In this document: positions 22,201-33,166 of the stretch, in pieces
Layout of the letters: every line of letters begins with the position of its first letter
How positions within the stretch are numbered: position 1 is the first letter of the stretch
Assembly: GCA_037501455.1 (NCBI GenBank)
Contig: CM074865.1
Coordinates: forward strand, 39,538,501 to 39,602,500
Length of the DNA stretch: 64,000 nucleotides
Direction: 5' to 3'
From: Lantana camara
Taxonomy: Eukaryota > Streptophyta > Magnoliopsida > Lamiales > Verbenaceae
Notes under the pieces: model-generated
Database searches by the model: none
Told to the model about the DNA's origin: nothing
Seen by the model: only the letters and a program-made list of their open reading frames with translations
Position numbers and translations under genes: made by a program

Positions 22201-22470
22201 CGTTGCTTTTTCGTGTTCGTTTCGTATTTCTGGGTTTCTCGAAAACCCGGTTCAATCTAAAAATTAAAAATTCGATTTAAACATATTTCAATCAAAACGG
22301 TTTTCAAAATCACAATTTAAGAAAACAGTTTCAGAAATTCAGGAAAAATTACAGTTTCGTATTTCAGGCTTTCTAAAAGAACCCATGAATACCTAATTCG
22401 CATCAAAGCCTAAGAATTTCTACCAAATTCAGAATAATTGAGACGAATCAGAAACACGATTAACGAGGTG

Positions 22471-22484
22471 GCTCTGATACCACT
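22471..22484 (-). promoter_or_regulatory. C1 primer-binding site
   Basis: On the minus strand TGGTATCAGAGC (22482-22471) begins two bases inside the 5' LTR end, matching initiator tRNA-Met. Confidence 0.95.
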
Positions 22485-24422
22485 TGTTGGAAAACACGAA
22501 TCAGAAAGCAGCGGAATTTAAAAAATTTTCCCAACAAAAGGACCTTGGACTCGCAATCGTGTAACCAAATTCGTAAAGATAGAAAACTTACTTTTCTTTT
22601 GTTCTTTCTTGAAGCGTTTCAAGCCACCCAAGAACGCTCTTCTCGCGGCTTGATCCCCTCTCCTTGGTAAAGCTCGAATCTTCAAACTTCTAACTTGAAG
22701 TCTCTAGAGAAAGTCCACCAACTTGATCACAATCTAACTAGTAAGGATGCTAGTTCTCTAGTTAGTGTTTAGGCTTAACCTAGGGTTTAATTTAATCTTG
22801 GAGAAAGGAAGGTGTTCAACACATGAACCAAAAGAATTGTCTATTAGCTCTAAAGGGGAGCATGAGCTCCCCTATATATAGGAAAGGGGAGGGGCGGCCG
22901 AACCTAGTCCTTATTGGACAAGGATTTGGTTCCTCTCTCTCCTATTACTTGATCATCAAGTATTTTCCAAATTTGACTTTGAATTCTAATTCTAGTCAAC
23001 TTTTAATAGAGCTAAAAATATCCAAACTATTTTTGGATAATTTTATACTTTATTTATTATAAAATAAATAACTTATTTTTATCTAATTAATTAATTCGTA
23101 ATTAATCAACTAGATTATTTTCTCCAAAATTAGACTTTCTTTTTAATTCAAAATTAAACCAAAGTCTATTAAATAATTAACTAATTAATTATTTAATATA
23201 TATATAATATATATATATACACACGTGTGTGACACGTGTCACTCACGTGAGCCACACGTGTGACTTCACACGTGTGGAACCCTCTTGGCCCGATTAACTC
23301 GTTTAATCATTTTCAAGCCTCAACTCATGTAACCAAGTTGTTGTGTGTGACCCTCTAGGTTCTCAATTCAATTAGCAGTGACCCCAATTAATTAATTCAC
23401 TAATTAATTAATCAGTCCACAGATTAAACGACCATAGTCTAGCAACAGGTGTTTAACCCCTAGCTGAATTGGAATGTTCGGATTCGACAGAACCTTTAAG
23501 TCATTGATTCATGTGAGATACAATCCTCCTACTTACTATCTCTCAACCAAGATCTAGGGTAAGGGAATAATTAGAACCCTAATAATCCGGTCTTAAAGCT
23601 AAGTGCATTTCATATCCATTTGATCTCAGTCCAAGAAACCCTTTTCTTGATGTCTTGATCTACTGCCTTGGCCAAGGACTCCATATGGCATATGAATGAC
23701 TTACACAATAAGAGATCACCTTGCAAATGCAAGTGTAGGTCCTATCTTGATTCTCATTCACTTTCATGAATCACTTGTGCAGCCCCAGCATAAGCCTTGA
23801 ATCAGTTGTCTAAGGCGACACCCTTTAAAGCTTATACCTAAGACTACAGAGTTAACTCATAAAATGATAAGGAACCTCAAGTCTAAGGATCAATTAATCA
23901 CATCAATGACTCGTGAGATATTTCCTAATCTGGAAGTTTCCATTTCCTGAAATAGAAACTTCCTTTCCCATTTAGGAATGTTATCACACGGGGCACCTCA
24001 GTGAACTTACTTATTAAAGTAAGCACCCTCATGTATCACGCACGTATCAACTATACACTTTGCACCTCCATGAAACAAGGTGGTCCTTCTTAAGGGCGTG
24101 ATCCCACAAGCAAGCCTTAGAGGAGTCAGGTTGACACTCCCACTGTCTGTAGGACTCATCGGCTTGGAGTATTTTACTAATCATGACTTATGTGATATAG
24201 GGCTCGTTTCATGAACCATTTCACCTAAATGGTAGAGTCCTAAAGTCATCAGGATTAGGGGAGTTCTCATACATACACAACTAAAGTAAACGCATACCAA
24301 ACAAGAGCATATAAAGAAGTGTTGCCTCAATTCGTTATTTCATTCAAAGATTGTCTGTGATTACAATAAGGAAAAGCACAAAGCGGATATACAATCGGCT
24401 TTCTAGGGCACTATTCCTAACA
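22485..24422 (-). repeat. C1 5' LTR
   Basis: 1938 bp, the same length as the partner LTR at 14357-16294 and about 99.8 percent identical by eye. Confidence 0.96.
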
Positions 24423-24946
24423 TTGACCCCTCTTCGTTGTTTGTTTTTCCCCCTTTCTCTTTGAGTTTGCAGCTACCCGGTTGGGGAGTTCGTGCTAGGC
24501 GGCGGTCTTTTGTTTTGGGAGTCGTTTTGTCGAGTCTTTAGCTTAGCCCTTGCATTGGCATATTTACTTTCCTGCCTTGTATTATGTTTATTTGGTACTA
24601 CGTATAAATACGTAAATATGGTATTATGTATAAGTTATGTCTTGTAATTCGAACTTAAGTCCATTTTATTTCGCCTGGGATGGGCATGACATGTAATATT
24701 TGTTATACCTTGCTTTTGGATTGGATGCATGTATTATGTTTTGCGATCCTGTTGCTTCCGCATTCTTCTTTTGATTCTCTTGCGCACTCTATTCAGGGTC
24801 TAGACCGCCTAGCGTAGGGTTGAGTTTTGGTTTGTCTCCCATTCGCCATGGTTCAATGCGTGGGCGGAGTTCCCATTTCGTTTCACGTGTTGGGCTATGG
24901 TGCGGGGGATGTGGCGCCCTTCGCTCCTGGGTGTTACATCCTTGCG

Positions 24947-24960
24947 TGGTTTCAGAGCTC
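24947..24960 (+). promoter_or_regulatory. E2 primer-binding site (decayed)
   Basis: TGGTTTCAGAGCTC lies 8 bases after the left LTR end and differs from the iMet PBS at one core base, consistent with an old copy. Confidence 0.85.
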
Positions 24961-25159
24961 TTGGTTGCAAAACCGGAGCTCTGGCGTCGTGTCAAGTCTG
25001 TCCAGGTCGTTCGGCTTGGGATTATGTAATTGTTTGCATTCACTCTCATTTATTATATAAATTACTTGAATTGTTTGTATTATGTGTATTACTCGATCAT
25101 ATGAACATGTACTAAACCCGGCATGCATCGATATTTTGGAATCATTTTCTTATTTCAGG

Positions 25160-26113
25160 ATGGCATCGTCACATCCATATTTGGCATCAAAAGGGAAACA
25201 AGAGAAACAAGCGTTTTCGGTCTACAAGGTGTTCGATGATTTCAATTCGCCGAAGTGGTTTGAAGGTGATAGTATTGAAGCCGATGAGTGGCTCTCCATG
25301 ATGATATGGATTTGGGAGAATTGTCCGGGGACTTTACAAGAGAAAGTTAACTGCATTTCACGTCTACTCCAAGGTGAAGCTTCAAAATGGCTCAAGGAGG
25401 TGAGATCAAGATTAAAGGAGTCCGGAGAAGAACTCGCATGGGAGACCTTCATCCGAGAATTTTGCTACAAGTATATTCCTCAAGAGGAACTGGTTACAAA
25501 ACTTTAAGAGTTCCTTAACCTTGAACAAGAAAAGAAGAGAATGGATGATCTTATGACGGAGCTAGAAGGTTCGAGAGCTAATCAACATTGCCCTAAAGTT
25601 CGGAGCTATATACAAGAGCGAAGAGATGAGATCCAATGAGTTTTCCAAATTTCACCCCTGCATGAATGGTCCGAGGAACTTAGATGAGCAATTCAAGACG
25701 AGATGGATAAGGAAAAGATGGAATCTCACACTTCTTATGTGAGGCAAGATCAAGGAGCGAGCTCAAACTCAAACAAGAGGCCTATGTTTCGAGAGGAATC
25801 CCAAGGACTTCAAGATGTCACCGATACTAAGAAGAAGAAACTTCAACTCATGAAGATGGATTCGATGCCTCCTCCAATGGAACCAATTCAATGTTCCTAT
25901 TGCCAAGGTCCGAACCATATGGAAGAAATTTGTCGGAAGAAGCTCAAAAGATGCTACAAGTGTGGGGAAACGGGATATATGGTGAGTGGTTGTCCGAAGA
26001 ACAAGAATCCGAGATCTATGAAGAGCCGCGATTCCAAGACTCCAAGACAAGTCCGAGTTGATGCAAGTGGAAGCAAGGAACTCGAGGTTGAGATCAACAT
26101 TTTACCATGGTGA
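25160..26113 (+). pseudogene. E2 gag pseudogene
   Basis: One reading frame begins ATGGCATCGTC, directly after a splice-acceptor-like CTTATTTCAG. It encodes a Ty3/gypsy gag: WFEGDSIEADEWLSMM, LLQGEASKWL and WETFIREFCYKYIP are typical of the capsid domain. Stops interrupt the frame at 25505-25507, 25637-25639 and 25685-25687, but reading continues in the same frame. It ends with two zinc knuckles: CSYCQGPNHMEEIC is intact, while CYKCGETGYMVSGC has Tyr where His is expected. The layout parallels the E4 gag. It is non-functional as written. Confidence 0.88.
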
Positions 26114-26599
26114 AAGGTACGCCAAACATTCATGGCACTACATATATGCATCTTTTAATTTTATTTTGTGTTGCTTTCCTTCCTTGTTGCTTCTTGGTGC
26201 TTGTGTGTTGTTTCTTTCTTGTCGTTTCCTTTTTCTTTTCTTTTTGTGTTGGCTCTCCTCTTGGAGGAAGTTTGGTGAGGCGAGTGTTCGAGTGCTTGGT
26301 GAGTTGTGAGAGCCGAGCTTGCCCGGTAGTTGTTCTTGAAGGCACCTAGTTCTAGTTATGGTGTCGGCAACACCATAGGCGTGGGTGGTTGCTTTGGAGG
26401 TCTTTTTTGGGGCTCAACGATATTCTCGGGTATAAGACTAGCCCATAGGTATCCTTTGTGCAAGTGTTGGTGATTTCGGGATGGAGCAATAAGCTTTGTG
26501 GCTTTCCTTTGGGTTAACTCAGAGGTCGAGCCAAGCTTAAGGAGACAAAGATTGAAGTAAGCCACCCTTGGTGTTTCTTTGAAGGTTGGAATTCGTTTC

Positions 26600-26880
26600 C
26601 ATGCGATAAGGACATCGAGGTTGTCATGGTCTTTATCCCGGAATCGGACCGTGTTTAGAGTTTCCCTTCCGGTGGGCTTTAGCGCGGTTGTTGGAGTTAA
26701 GTCGTAGTTGACGAGCTCTTAGAAGGTAATTTCATCCCTATGAGTACTTCTTTGTGGAGTACCTTGGCCCCATCTAAGAAAAAGACGGGATTTAGGATGA
26801 GTATATATTACCGTGAGCTGCACAGGTTAACTGTGGAAGATAAATACCCTTCTTGCTTGTTCATCCTTCTTCAGCCTTCC
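26600..26880 (+). pseudogene. E2 reverse transcriptase remnant
   Basis: The frame through 26740 reads DELLEGNFIPMSTSLWSTLAPSKKKTGFRMSIYYRELHRLTVEDKYP (given here as separate motifs: DELLEGNFIP, TSLWSTLAP, KKKTGFRMS, YYRELHRLTV). These align by eye with the gypsy RT segment seen in E4 as [18 protein letters not shown] and [14 protein letters not shown]. It is lost after about 26870, so only the RT fingers region survives. Most of pol has been deleted. Confidence 0.7.
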
Positions 26881-26925
26881 GTGGTCTTTGCTGGGTGTGG
26901 TTTCAACAAGGGTATGGTCGACTAC

Positions 26926-29900
26926 TGTAACGCCCAAGCTTTTCCGTTATTCAAGTATGATGTATATGTTTATCAATATGTGCAATTATATTAATCTTGT
27001 ATAATTTCAACTATTATTTCTCTTATTAGTTTAATTTTGAAAATGAATTCTTGAAACGTTTACGCCTATGTGATTGTGTTTGAGTGTCGTTTATATTCGA
27101 TTTGATTTCCGTTTTTCGTGAAAACTTGGTATGAGTGAATTATGAGTATTATGATCATATCTTTTTACTCGTTTTATGTTTCCTGATTCTTTTGTTTGAG
27201 TTTTGAATTTATTTTGAGTTTTGGAACCAAAACGGGGGCAAACGAGCAATTAGCGCACCTTTAGTTCCGTATGTGATATCTTGACCTTGGGAACTCAGAA
27301 TCGAGTTCCCTCACCTCCATTGGACTCGTATCGACGATTTGGATCCGATGAATCAAACCTCATATTGTTCTAAGATCATTTGGATCCCCAAATTTCAACC
27401 GGAACGAGCACTTTGCGCTTAAGACGATAATTCTTGACTTTTCCCAAGCTACTGACCTACCCTAACGCACCTAAGCCCTAAACCCTTGACCTATATCAAC
27501 TTGATACATCTCTCTCTCTCCCTAACTCAGCCCCAACCGAAATCCCTCTCTCTCACACAAGAAATATCAGCCAAAAAGGAGGAAAAGAAGAGAAGAGGAA
27601 AAGGAAAGAAGAGTACTATCCACCCTTTGAGATTTTGAGCACATCTCTTCACCATCTTCCATCATTTCTTGAAGGTAAGCTCATTTTTGTGATGTATTTC
27701 TCCTTGTGGTCATTTTAAGTTAGGATTTGCATGATTTCACCAAGTTTTGATTGGGGTATGATGAAGATGATGAATAGTGAAGGGTTCTTGCATTTTAATG
27801 AATTAACTTGGTGCTCTTTGGTTTTCTTTGATACTCATGAGTGTTAGGTGATCACAAGACATGTATTTATGATTGTATGGACTTATTTTACTTGGTAGTT
27901 GAGAATTTATTGGATTACCATTAATGGAGCTTGAAGAATGGTTATGGTGTTTGAATCTTTGTTGCTTTCTTTGAGCTTTTGGTGTTTAAATGTGATCAAG
28001 CATGTATGTATGAGTTTATAGCATGAAATTATATGCTTTTGGTCAAGTTTTGAGTTGGTTACATGCATCCATACCTTTCCCTTTCGTACTTGCCCTGTTT
28101 CTGAGTTTTTTTAGCTACTGAGCCAAATCCACGGGGGTGGATTTGGGTCAGTAGGTGTCTGACCAGAATCCATGGGGGTGGATTCTGCCCTGCCAAATTT
28201 TTTTACTCCGATTTCGTTTCTTCTTGTTTTTCTTCGCTTGTTTGACCTTCCTCCACCTCTTTTATGATTTTTTTGCTATGATAACATGTATTATCTTGGG
28301 TGTTATGAAATTTTATGATTTTTTTCGTGGAATATTTTACGAGTTATGCCTCAACGTGTTTTCATTGTTCCAATATGCGCATGAATGGATCAATATGAAC
28401 CCTAATTGCGTATTTATCTCTTCTTTTATGATTCATATGAAATGTATACATGTTAAAGCATATGTTATGATCATTATATGAAATTCATGGATTGACTTAA
28501 TATGGAATGTGAAAGTTACGAGCTCGAATGGATATAAAGGCCACTTATGATGAATGAATTGCTTGTTTATATGCCTTAAAGGTATTAATCGTGCACATGA
28601 ACGATTTCTTGACATAATATCACCTCTTGTGCCTTCATAACCTATGTTATACTTGTCGTATATAGTTTATTGCTCAATATGTCTTCTTTGCTCCAATATG
28701 GTACATGCATGCAATGATGCTTCATGTTTGAACCCCAAATGATGTTGTGCTTGTTTTAATGATTGATATGAAGTGTTTACATGTTATACTACGTGTGATG
28801 ATCATTATTTGAATTTCTTAGATTCATGTGGTATAGAAATGAAAGTCATGAACTCATATGGATATGAACGTTTCTTGAAAGGAATGAATGGCTTGTATAC
28901 GTGCCTTTAAGACATTAATTGTGCACAAGAATGTTTCTATGACATGATATCATATCTTGTACTTTCATATCATATTCATTGTATTGCTGTGCATCATATA
29001 TGGTTCATTTGGAGTCTTGAGTCTTACGTGTACCCTCTATTGTCCTTTGTACAGTTTTCTCCAGGGCGGAGACTTGCCGGGTTCTTAGGACACTTCTGAG
29101 TCCTCTTGTTTCTTCTTAGTGTTGGTTGGTAAGCTAAGGACAGGTGGGTTTCTCTACTATTTAGTTAAACAACCCTATATACTTTCAATGTGCAAAGATT
29201 TCGACCAAACATTAATATATGTATATAGAGTCGTTTCAAGAGTAAATGTTTGCAACGTAAAGCCCTTATTTTACGAAGCCTACCAAATGTTTTGGCCAGA
29301 ATGAATGAATGAATGCACAGAATGGGGCCCAGGGACTTGGTGTGAGTGGCTATCCGGGGAGGCATGGGCCGACGGTGATCCCTCACACTAGTTCCAACTA
29401 ATGAACGGCGTAACCGGACCTCGTTAGGAGTTAGCGAGGAATGGACGCTGAGTGCCATCTAGGGAGTCATGTTCCCCTTTTGGCCAATGAATGGGTGGTC
29501 AGGCCTTGCAAACCCACCACCAACCCGGAGGAAGAAGGTGTAAATGTTCATGAATGTGCATGAAGGAATGTAATGCATGAAAGAAAGAAAGAAAGAATGA
29601 ATGTTTAATGAACTACACAAGGTGTTGGTTGGAGATAATGCACACCTACTCGCAGGGCCACGATAGACCTAAAGAATGAAAATGAATGTTATAATCCCTT
29701 TTGATGATTCTTTCTCTCGCCCACTTGGGAAATACTTCGAAAACCTCACTTGGGATTATAACTTGCATGTGAATGTTTAAATATCGTCTTATACTATACT
29801 TATGCCTCATTTTATACCCCCCAGTCTCCTATAGACTGAACCCGGTTTGTTTTCAGTTTTCTTACAGGTTTGGAGCGCTAGGCGGGAAGTCGAGTTTGTT

Positions 29901-30332
29901 AAGTCTTTCGGTCAAGTCAGAGTCTGTTCTTATGCATAGTGTATCATGATTTATTTAAATTATGAAGAATATATGATTTGTATTGATTGTTGCAACCTTC
30001 ATGAATTCTGAATAAGCTTATAGGAACAGAAGAATCCGTAATTGATGTTTTATGATTTTATTAAATTTCGGGATTAGGTATCTATGTATATATATATATA
30101 TAGTTGAACCCGTTACTCTTTGGTTACCTTGTTATTTATGAATGTACTTTGCTTCCGCACCGGTATTATTTCTATTGTAATGTTTCTTTGGGTGCGAAAG
30201 TTAGCTCCCGCCCAGCTTAGCGAGTGTGTGTGTCCCCGTTCACCGTGATTTAGCTCGGGTATGGATTGTCCATTTCATATTCGGGTCGGGTCTCGGGGCA
30301 GGGTATGTAGTACCTTGCGCTCGGGTGCTACA
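26926..30332 (+). repeat. E5 left LTR
   Basis: 3407 bp, TGTAACGCCC to GTGCTACA. Marked features are AAG|GTAAGC at 27675, two strong GC-core hairpins (28115-28186), the GGGCCC island (about 29326-29390), the AGTC hairpin (29822-29838), an acceptor-like TTACAG (29867) and GCTAGGCGGGA (29877-29887) facing TCCCGCCCAGC (30206-30216). Confidence 0.93.
28115..28186 (+). repeat. GC-core hairpin pair (E5 left LTR)
   Basis: The first hairpin is 40 bases long (28115-28154): arms CTACTGA / TCAGTAG, a G-G mismatch, then CCAAATCCAC / GTGGATTTGG around GGGG, 17 paired bases in all. The second (28165-28186) has arms AGAATCCAT / GTGGATTCT around GGGG, with one T-G wobble. Confidence 0.9.
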
Positions 30333-30340
30333 TCCTTAAG

Positions 30341-30355
30341 TGGTATCAGAGCCCC
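30341..30355 (+). promoter_or_regulatory. E5 primer-binding site
   Basis: TGGTATCAGAGCCCC, 8 bases after the LTR end, iMet type. Confidence 0.93.
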
Positions 30356-32893
30356 AGGTTGTAAAACCGGGGTTTCTAGCATCGTGTCATGTCAAGTCTA
30401 GGTCGTACGGCATAGGAACAACTTGTCAACATGTGAACCGCATTGATCATGAGCATTGTCATTGAAACTTGATGTGGAAATATATTTGTAAATGTGCTTA
30501 ATTTAAATTTTGTTGACTTTTGTGTTGCATTTTGCATCACATACGTGCTCTTGGTGCTAATTATTTGTCATGTGCACTTACTAATTGGCATGCATTGATA
30601 TTTGAGATGAGTTGTGATTGTAGGATATTTTTATAACATCAAACCACGGCCAATTCTCACGATCACAACAACTCGCCATGAGTCCTACATTCAAGCATCG
30701 AGGATGTAAGGAATGCACCGGAGATTTTATACAAGAATTCGAGAGTCGTGGCCTTTCTCAATTGGGCTATGATTCGAGTGAGGGAATCTGAGATGGAAAA
30801 CCCAAGTTGTAGGAGCAATTGATAAGTTCTACCAAGGTTGAGGAGTATTCGAAAGGATAGTAGTGTGTGAGCGATGTCTATCATCCACAATATTAACATA
30901 TACATCTACACTGTCGAGGTTGATTAATTGGATTCCTTAGGATTATTTAATATGAGAAAGAATTAAAAGAAAACCTCAAAGGTACCTCATTTCGAGGTTG
31001 GATCGGCGAAAAGGTGAAGATTCAGACAACCTCTGGAGATCGATACTTGGGAGTGAGTGAAGATGCCGATTCCATGGGTGTAGAAGAAGTTAGGCTCAAG
31101 GGATTTCATGCAAAGCAAAGATATCAAGAAGCATCGAATAATTTAACCCACATCATCTTCGTGGGACTTCGAGACACGGTGATATAAAGAAGCAAGCAAG
31201 GATGGGAAAGCATCACCAACGATTGAACAATGTTCAACCTTACAAACTATGCTCACGATAATGGAATCAAAGGACAAGATATCGTACTAAAGCCACCACT
31301 ACGGTGACTGGTTCATAGCATTCATAGCACGTGCATCATACATTTTAATTAATAATTTAAATCCTTACCGTATGTGTTTTAATATTCTAATTATTAAATT
31401 GTTGTTGCATATTCCTTTGTGGAATTATGTGCCTTGGGTGTTATAATTGATGACTGGATGTTACATTTCTTTTGTTGAAAATATGTACTACATGCACTTA
31501 GCATCATAATCCAACATGCACTATTTTAGTGTTTACTTGTTAGGTTATCTTTTCCACTTGATGCTTCAACTACTATCACAACCAAAACTTAACCAAACTG
31601 AATGGAAGAAGAATCTTTGGATGATGAAGTTGAGACAGAGATGGAAATAGAAATTTCAGGGAGTAAAGGGGTTTAGAGTTGACTTCGGGGTGTATGGATC
31701 GAACAAGACTAGAGAATGGTGTTCCGAGAATCAAGAGAATTTGATGAGAAGTTGAAGGGCCAAGGATTCGGGCATCTCGTGTGATCAAAACCCTCCTTAA
31801 TGAAAATTGTTCACCAATAATTCCTATGAAAGAAGGATTAATTGAGTTCAAGATATGAAGGTGAAGATTTTTAAGGGGGAGAGCACAACCGAGAGACAAA
31901 GTTAAATTCGAATTTGTGCTCGACGAAATAGCTTTTAATAGAAATGATGAAATACAAATCTTGCTACGCATGAGAATTCTAACGATAGTGATGAAAAGAA
32001 TGAAATGGTATATCAGTCTAAGACCCTCAAAGTGGAGATAAGGTTTGCTACGAAATCATCAGGACAGATAGTGACACCAATCTCTTGATGGGGAACCCGT
32101 ATAGACTCAACCTCTTAAGCTTAGAATGATTGACTCTCTAGCAATCGGGTATCAGAGTCCGAAGATGATGAAATTATAAAAGAATATTAAAAGTCCATTC
32201 AACTATAAACAGGAGGAACTCGGGCAACTCACAACAAATAAACCTCACTGAGTTGTCAGTCGTTTTTCCGTGAGGGCCTTAACTTGATTGAGGAAGAATT
32301 CATGAAGTAGACAACCGTGGTAATAACCATATTTGGATGGGGATCGAACTTTAAAGAGATTGGAAGTAGTTACCCTTAAGTATAGCAGATTCAAGTATTA
32401 GCCAAGATAAAAGATTCAAATTCCATGAACATCGCCAGATAAGATATGGTAAGAAGGAGCAAGAGTCGGAGTGGAGTTTAGAGAAAGAATAAAAGGTTCA
32501 TCAGCCCTTCACCGGGGTACACTGAAGAACTTAAAGGCAAGTCAAGCACTGGGCTAGCTTTCGGGGCAGATCATGCATTGGACAACAAAACTAACAATTC
32601 TAAATTTCTCTACTACGGTGAACGGTACATGAAGCATCCATAGCACATGCATACATGCAATCTTTAATTTAAATAATTTTGATGTTATGTGCTTTGATCA
32701 CATGCAGTGTTAAATTGCTTTGTATAATTGATAATTGACATGAATGATACTTATTACTTGCTCTTGTGTGACTTACGTGACTTTAATTGTTGTAATTGAT
32801 GTTTGATACCTTCTTTTTGGTATTTGTACTTTAATGTAACTATTTTATGTTGTGTTACTTGGGAGTATTGGAGACTCCCTTGTTTTGTCGCTT

Positions 32894-33110
32894 GAGAGAC
32901 GGGGTTCTCTCCTTGTTGTTTGAGAGACGGGGTTCTCTCTTTGTTGTTTAAGAGACGGGGTTCTCTCTTTGTTGCTTGAGAGACGGGGTTCTCTCTTTAT
33001 TGTTTGAGAGATGGGGTTCTCTCCTTGTTGTTTGAGAGACGGGGTTCTCTCCTTGTTGTTTGAGAGACGGGGCTCTCTCTTTGTTGCTTTCCGAGAGACG
33101 GGGTTCTCTC
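32894..33110 (+). repeat. GAGAGACGGGG-TCTCTC hairpin repeat array (E5)
   Basis: Eight copies of GAGAGACGGGGTTCTCTC with one or two changes each, spaced by CTTGTTGTTT-like linkers, period about 27-31 bp. The antisense ORF at 32948-33130 merely translates the repeat. Confidence 0.93.
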
Positions 33111-33131
33111 ATTGGTTGCATAGGATACAAT

Positions 33132-33166
33132 GAATCCGAGGACGGATTCTTTTAAGGGGGAGAGAT
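33132..33166 (+). promoter_or_regulatory. E5 3' hairpin and polypurine tract
   Basis: GAATCCG-AGGA-CGGATTC at 33132-33149, then AAGGGGGAGAGA at 33154-33165 abutting the right LTR. Confidence 0.9.

Larger units (their letters stand above)
20231..22470 (-). other. C1 untranslated leader
   Basis: A long 2.2-kb stretch between PBS and gag with no supported gene. On the + strand it holds four copies of a CCCACGACTCGCGGACA-like motif (20437-20762), AT-rich sequence and a sharply GC-rich island (about 21950-22200). The leader may hold packaging and translation signals; this is inference. Confidence 0.75.
14357..24422 (-). mobile_element. C1: full-length Ty1/copia element
   Basis: A 10.07-kb copia element in reverse orientation inside the E2 left LTR. 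It has two 1938-bp LTRs, an iMet PBS, a 2.2-kb leader, a gag-PR-INT-RT-RNase H coding order (the copia order) and a PPT. The TSD is CTGAC (14352-14356) and TTGAC (24423-24427), one base changed. I noticed four LTR differences by eye (near 15854, 15874, 16147 and 16152), about 0.2 percent, so the insertion is young. The polyprotein has one frameshift and one stop. Confidence 0.96.
8683..24938 (+). mobile_element. E2 left (5') LTR, interrupted twice
   Basis: The LTR starts TGTAACATCCCGC at 8683 and ends GGGTGTTACA at 24938. It survives as 8683-10685, 13599-14356 and 24428-24938, about 3272 bp in total, against about 3269 bp for the right LTR. The gaps are a solo LTR and copia C1. It has the shared GGAATTCG-GATT-CGAATTCC hairpin (9072-9091), AAAG|GTAAGT at 9444, GC-core hairpins (9906-10034), the AGTC hairpin (14340-14354, exactly where C1 inserted) and the GCTAGGCGG/CCGCCTAGC pair (24494-24502 / 24805-24813). 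Differences from the right LTR are frequent, so E2 is older than its inserts. Confidence 0.92.
30333..33166 (+). other. E5 internal region, non-coding
   Basis: 2.8 kb with no gag or pol motif. Two diverged modules of about 560 bp (31305-31884 and 32613-33166) each begin with an ACTACGGTGA-like block, pass through CATAGCACGTGCATCAT-like and TTAATTAATAATTT-like blocks and end in TTAAGGGGGAGAG. The second of these PPT copies abuts the LTR. The antisense ORF at 31576-31971 has no recognisable domain. Confidence 0.75.

Noticed and set aside
21830..22267. 141-aa and 105-aa ORFs in the C1 leader
   Set aside because: Open in several frames on both strands because GC-rich sequence lacks stops; Arg/Ala/Pro-rich low complexity without motifs.
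31576..31971. 131-aa antisense ORF in the E5 internal region
   Set aside because: No recognisable domain and no preserved counterpart seen in E1 or E3; likely chance.
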